Assembly (NCBI RefSeq): GCF_901542415.1
Contig: NZ_CABEHV010000004.1
Coordinates: 1,719,501-1,783,500 of the forward strand
DNA length: 64,000 nt
Source of the DNA: Streptococcus mitis
Lineage (GTDB): Bacteria; Bacillota; Bacilli; Lactobacillales; Streptococcaceae
Direction: 5' to 3'
The notes under the pieces were generated by a model, which was given only the letters and a program-made list of their open reading frames with translations, did not search any database and had not been told where the DNA came from. Shown in pieces: positions 60,870-64,000 of this stretch; position 1 is the stretch's first letter, and every line of letters begins with the position of its first letter. A program made the position numbers and the translations under genes.

Positions 60870-61820
60870 ATGGAAATTGATGTGAGTAAATTAAGAACAG
60901 ATTTGCCTCAAGTCGGCGTGCAACCATATAGGCAAGTCCATGCCCATTCCACAGGCAACCGTAACTCAACGGTGCAAAATGAGGCTGACTACCATTACAG
61001 AAAAGATCCTGAATTGGGCTTCTTTTCTCACGTAGTCGGTAATGGTCGTGTTATGCAGGTAGGACCTGTTGATAATGGTGCCTGGGATGTTGGGGGCGGT
61101 TGGAATGCAGAAGGTTATGCACAAGTTGAACTGATTGAAAGCCATGAATCGAAAGAAGAGTTTCTGATTGACTATCGTCTCTATATCGAACTCTTACGCA
61201 ATCTAGCGGATGAAGCTGGTATACCGAAAACGCTTGATACTGCTGATTTAGCAGGTATCAAGACACACGAATACTGCACCAATAACCAACCTGACAACAA
61301 CTCAGATCATGTTGACCCTTATCCTTATCTTGCCAAATGGGGTATTAGTCGTGAGCAATTCAAGCAGGATATTGAAAACGGCTTGACCATTGAAGCAGGA
61401 TGGCAACAGAACGATACTGGCACCTGGTATGTACACTCAGACGGTTCTTATCCAAAAGATAAGTTTGAGAAAGTCAATGGTACTTGGTATTACTTTGACG
61501 GTTCAGGCTATATGCTTGCAGACCGCTGGAAGAAGCACATAGACGGCAACTGGTACTGGTTTGACCAGTCAGGCGAAATGGCTACAGGATGGAAGAAAAT
61601 CGCTGAGAAGTGGTACTATTTCGATGGAGAAGGTGCTATGAAAACAGGCTGGATCAAATACAAGGAGACTTGGTACTATCTTGATAGTCAAAATGGGGAC
61701 ATGGTTTCCAATGCCTTTGTCAAATCAAATGATGGCTGGTATTACCTTAAAGAGGATGGCACGATAGCAGAAAAACCAGAATTTACAGTCGAGCCTGAAG
61801 GTTTGATAACAGTAAAATAA
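60870..61820 (+). CDS. lytA: N-acetylmuramoyl-L-alanine amidase LytA, atypical form
   Basis: Major autolysin, 316 residues. The Amidase_2 domain (1 to about 175) has His26, Glu87, His133 and Cys136 at the positions known from pneumococcal LytA. The choline-binding part has about six repeats with the [12 protein letters not shown] pattern, which anchor it to phosphocholine on teichoic acid. There is no signal peptide. The typical enzyme has 318 residues and SADGTGWYYLK near the end; here it is SNDGWYYLK, so Thr-Gly is missing. This six-base deletion marks atypical lytA alleles of S. mitis and S. pseudopneumoniae. Confidence 0.97.
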   Translation: MEIDVSKLRTDLPQVGVQPYRQVHAHSTGNRNSTVQNEADYHYRKDPELGFFSHVVGNGRVMQVGPVDNGAWDVGGGWNAEGYAQVELIESHESKEEFLIDYRLYIELLRNLADEAGIPKTLDTADLAGIKTHEYCTNNQPDNNSDHVDPYPYLAKWGISREQFKQDIENGLTIEAGWQQNDTGTWYVHSDGSYPKDKFEKVNGTWYYFDGSGYMLADRWKKHIDGNWYWFDQSGEMATGWKKIAEKWYYFDGEGAMKTGWIKYKETWYYLDSQNGDMVSNAFVKSNDGWYYLKEDGTIAEKPEFTVEPEGLITVK

Positions 61821-61920
61821 TAATGGAATGTCTTTCAAAGCAGAAAAGCGCATATTATTAGGTCTTGAAAAGCCTTAATCCTCAATTATTCCTATCTCAC
61901 ACTAACGAACTAAACAATTC

Positions 61921-61974
61921 AAAAATCACCAGAAAAGCTAGTTGGAATACTGTCCTTCTGGTGATTTTTATTTT
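61921..61974 (+). terminator. lytA terminator
   Basis: AAAAATCACCAGAA pairs with TTCTGGTGATTTTT over a 21-base loop, followed by ATTTT. Confidence 0.85.
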
Positions 61975-62091
61975 GAAACTTTTTATCTTTCCTCTTTGTG
62001 CTATTTTTCTCTCATTTCACAAACATTTCATATTTGAGTTTTATAATAAGATATAGCTTTCCAGTTTTTACTATACTTTGACATTCAAACA

Positions 62092-62100
62092 TGTTATACT
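62092..62100 (+). promoter_or_regulatory. promoter of the cytolysin operon
   Basis: TGTTATACT (-10 TATACT at 62095-62100) is an extended -10. A TTGACA (62078-62083) is present but only 11 bases upstream, too close to act as the matching -35. It lies 35 bases before the first possible start codon. Confidence 0.55.
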
Positions 62101-62149
62101 ATGACTATCAAAGTAAATGAAAGGGGTTACGAACATGACGCCGGAATAA

Positions 62150-62593
62150 ATGTACTTGACAGATCGATTGGACGTACAGATAGCTCATTTTTTAAAGAAA
62201 AGCGTTCAACATCGTAGACGCTATAAGGTATTAAAAATAACAGAAATCGTGGCAGGTTTTCTCATAGCTGTCTTTTGTGCTATTCCTATGCCAGGTGATC
62301 GCTACCGTTTGATTTCGGTTGCCTTGTCCAGTCTAGGCTTGCTGTGTGAGGGGATTCTCAATTTGTATAATGCCAAGGAACACTGGATTTCTTACCAAAA
62401 GACTGCGCAACTCCTGGAGAGAGAAAAATTCCTCTATCAATGTCAAACAGAGAAATATGCAGGAAAAACCAAGGCTTTTGCCCTATTTGTCAAGACATGC
62501 GAAGGTCTTATCTCAGAGGAAATTAACCAGTGGGAAAGTATCCAGTCAAAAGAAGTGGCAGCTAGTGCAGATGCTCCAGAGAAAAAAGAATAG
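62150..62593 (+). CDS. SLATT-domain (DUF4231) two-helix membrane protein
   Basis: A 147-residue protein with two membrane helices (about 27-45 and 53-72), then a helical cytosolic part (EHWISYQKTAQLLEREKFLYQCQTEKYAGK; shown in parts) that matches the DUF4231/SLATT pattern of Trp/Tyr, REK and YAG. SLATT proteins are predicted pore-forming effectors of prokaryotic conflict systems. A four-codon reading frame MTPE-stop (62135-62149) with its own AAAGGGG site abuts this ATG. Changing TAA to CAA would join them as MTPEQMYLT, so the gene may have a nonsense codon at position 5 and restart here. It is first in the operon that ends with the cytolysin. Confidence 0.78.
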   Translation: MYLTDRLDVQIAHFLKKSVQHRRRYKVLKITEIVAGFLIAVFCAIPMPGDRYRLISVALSSLGLLCEGILNLYNAKEHWISYQKTAQLLEREKFLYQCQTEKYAGKTKAFALFVKTCEGLISEEINQWESIQSKEVAASADAPEKKE

Positions 62594-62605
62594 GAGGTGG
62601 AGGAA

Positions 62606-63214
62606 ATGTCTCAATCCAGCTACCTGTCGCCCTTGCTCTGGTTGAAAAAAGAAGCCGATAAAGAAGAGATGAGCGCAACTCAGTGCCAGATATTTTTCTT
62701 TTACTATCAAATGTTTGAACTCTTATTTGCTAGAGAAAGCGACTTGAGAGACTTGTGTCTGGGAAGGCAAGGTTTTTATTTCTCGCAGTTAGAGAAAGAT
62801 TTGTTTTCTGGAGTTTCCCACTTTTTAAAAAACTTGGAGGGCAAGGGGACTCTCAAGGCTAATCAAGAAGTATCAGCTCGCAAAGCCCTTTTTCTAGCCT
62901 TGACAACTAGCCAGTCAGATTGGCAGGAGTTAGCTCCTGTTTTTGATTTTTATCAGGCTGTCGGGAGGCTTGAAACGCCCTTACTCTTGAGTTTTCAAGA
63001 CAGACAAGATCTGATGTGGATTTACCAGTCAGCTTTGGAGAAGGATTATAGTGTCAAGGTAATTGGCGACAAGCATTTTGTATTGAAGAGACAAGATGTT
63101 ACTAAATTGACAGGGCGCCAAACTCAAACTTTGGAAGCACTGAGTCAATTAGAAGACTTGGTCAATCCTGTCTATGTTACATTAGGAGAAAAGGGGGTGC
63201 TCTTGCTTGATTAA
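62606..63214 (+). CDS. protein of unknown function in the cytolysin operon
   Basis: A 202-residue soluble, mostly helical protein (MSQSSYLSPLLWLKKEADKE). I see no signal peptide, membrane helix or known catalytic motif. The start is taken as ATG 62606 after AGGAGGTGGAGG; the in-frame GTG at 62597 lies inside that site. It lies between a SLATT protein and a PemK-like protein and overlaps the latter by eight bases, which suggests it may be the partner or antidote of one of them. That is inference only. Confidence 0.7.
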   Translation: MSQSSYLSPLLWLKKEADKEEMSATQCQIFFFYYQMFELLFARESDLRDLCLGRQGFYFSQLEKDLFSGVSHFLKNLEGKGTLKANQEVSARKALFLALTTSQSDWQELAPVFDFYQAVGRLETPLLLSFQDRQDLMWIYQSALEKDYSVKVIGDKHFVLKRQDVTKLTGRQTQTLEALSQLEDLVNPVYVTLGEKGVLLLD

Positions 63215-63617
63215 GAGAGGAGATGTTGTGGCTCTTTATTTGCCTTTTCCAAGTATTAGTAGCGATTTGGCTGTGAAGAATCATATGTATATCTGTATCG
63301 ACAACAGCATGACTAAAAACAAAGAGTTGGTTAAAAATCAGACCTTCAAACCAGCTCTCTTGACCAGACGTTTGGTCAAGAACTTTATGATAGAAGAGCC
63401 GGATCTAGCTCGTAATCCTTTTACAAGACCAACCTTGATTGACTTAGATAAGGTATTTATGTTGGATAATACGGTCATTCCGACTTCTTATCTAGCCAGA
63501 CGGCGACGCAATGTCTCAGAAGAATTGTACGAGGAAATTTTGGATCACTTAGTCCAACCACGGCTGATTTCGCTGAACAAGTCTGAGTTTATGCAACTCA
63601 ATCCAGGAACTTATTAG
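63207..63617 (+). CDS. PemK/MazF-like toxin-type protein
   Basis: A 136-residue protein. The N-terminal IKRGDVVALYLPFPSISSDLAVKNHMYICIDNS (shown in parts: IKRGDVVALYLPF, KNHMYICID) is the barrel start of PemK/MazF-type RNases and related binding proteins, and LIDLDKVFMLDNTVIP fits the later strands. Translation starts at TTG 63207, overlapping the end of the previous gene, with AAGGGGG upstream. MazF-type toxins cut mRNA; whether this one is active is unknown. It is ten bases upstream of the cytolysin gene. Confidence 0.75.
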   Translation: MIKRGDVVALYLPFPSISSDLAVKNHMYICIDNSMTKNKELVKNQTFKPALLTRRLVKNFMIEEPDLARNPFTRPTLIDLDKVFMLDNTVIPTSYLARRRRNVSEELYEEILDHLVQPRLISLNKSEFMQLNPGTY

Positions 63618-63627
63618 GAGGTAGAAG

Positions 63628-64000
63628 ATGACAAATAAAGCAGTAAATGACTTTATACTAGCTATGGATTACGATAAAAAGAAACTTTTGACCCATCAGG
63701 GAGAGAGTATTGAAAATCGTTTCATCAAAGAGGGGAATCAGTTACCCGATGAGTTTGTTGTTATCGAAAGAAAGAAGCGGAGCCTGTCGACAAACACAAG
63801 TGATATTTCCGTGACGGCTACCAACGATAGTCGCCTCTATCCTGGAGCCCTTCTCGTAGTGGATGAGACCTTGTTAGAGAATAATCCCACTCTTCTTGCG
63901 GTCGATCGTGCTCCGATGACTTATAGTATTGATTTGCCTGGTTTGGCAAGTAGTGATAGCTTTCTCCAAGTAGAAGACCCCAGCAATTCAAGTGTTCGCG
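63628..64000 (+). CDS. ply: pneumolysin/mitilysin, cholesterol-dependent cytolysin, 5' part
   Basis: The window holds the first 124 codons of a thiol-activated cytolysin. The protein reads TNKAVNDFILAMDYDKKKL and NSRLYPGALLVVDETLLENN-like segments nearly identical to pneumolysin (domain 1). Relative to the pneumococcal sequence I remember, Ala2 is Thr and Asn14 is Asp. No signal peptide is present, as for pneumolysin, which is released by lysis. A good AGGAGG site precedes the ATG. The gene runs off the right edge. Confidence 0.95.
   Translation, partial: MTNKAVNDFILAMDYDKKKLLTHQGESIENRFIKEGNQLPDEFVVIERKKRSLSTNTSDISVTATNDSRLYPGALLVVDETLLENNPTLLAVDRAPMTYSIDLPGLASSDSFLQVEDPSNSSVR

Noticed and set aside
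61865..62056. A 63-residue reading frame after lytA
   Set aside because: It runs through the lytA terminator hairpin, lacks a ribosome binding site and has no recognisable domain.
62078..62100. Standard -35/-10 promoter TTGACA...TATACT before the cytolysin operon
   Set aside because: The two boxes are only 11 bases apart. The -10 is better explained as an extended -10.

Overview
The window comes from a streptococcus of the Mitis group, closest to Streptococcus mitis or S. pseudopneumoniae and a near relative of S. pneumoniae. The main reasons are recognisable core genes, a cinA-recA-dinF-lytA cluster behind a competence cin-box, the 5' end of a pneumolysin/mitilysin gene at the right edge, CiaR-dependent small RNAs, a BOX element, an Fst-type toxin, and YSIRK/LPXTG surface pullulanase. 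LytA is 316 residues and lacks the Thr-Gly pair near its C-terminus, which is the 'atypical' form described for non-pneumococcal Mitis streptococci.

Layout. 1-5.4 kb: end of the S10-spc-alpha ribosomal operon (rplO, secY, adk, infA, rpmJ, rpsM, rpsK, rpoA, rplQ) closed by an L17-downstream-element RNA. 5.4-8.2 kb: an ACT-domain protein, its PFL-like partner, a cia-type small RNA and a phosphoglycerate-mutase-like phosphatase. 8.2-15.9 kb, minus strand: an Fbp/Afu-type ABC transporter with two paralogous binding proteins, then an AraC-type response regulator and a YesM-type sensor kinase. The set resembles a hexose-phosphate sensing and uptake system more than an iron system. 16-20.4 kb: leuS, then an AT-rich MarR/acyltransferase pair with two identical-half-site operators. 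20.6-24.5 kb: two GNAT genes, three cia-type small RNAs, a convergent Fst type I toxin-antitoxin locus, ruvB and a nucleotidyltransferase. 24.6-34 kb: uppS-cdsA-rseP-proS, a GH1 glycosidase, glmS with NagR-like sites, and a luciferase-like oxidoreductase.

34.2-39.7 kb is an accessory operon of two UroD-like proteins (one killed by an in-frame amber), a small anchored protein and a four-gene polar amino-acid ABC transporter carrying a BOX element. 39.7-45.3 kb, minus strand: cell-wall pullulanase and an Mga-like regulator. 45.4-53.1 kb: rpoB-rpoC with a leader terminator. 53.1-61.8 kb: ndk, a membrane protein, tsaE, a GNAT enzyme, an LCP protein, cinA, recA, dinF, lytA. 62.1-64 kb: a four-gene run of a SLATT/DUF4231 protein, an unknown protein, a PemK/MazF-like protein and the start of the cytolysin gene.

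The segment up to pulA and the segment from rpoB on lie on opposite sides of the origin in the S. pneumoniae order I remember, so the pulA/regulator/rpoB join probably marks an origin-spanning rearrangement. The most novel-looking items are the SLATT/PemK-like module fused to the cytolysin operon, the UroD-like/amino-acid transporter island, and the HptARS-like sensing locus.
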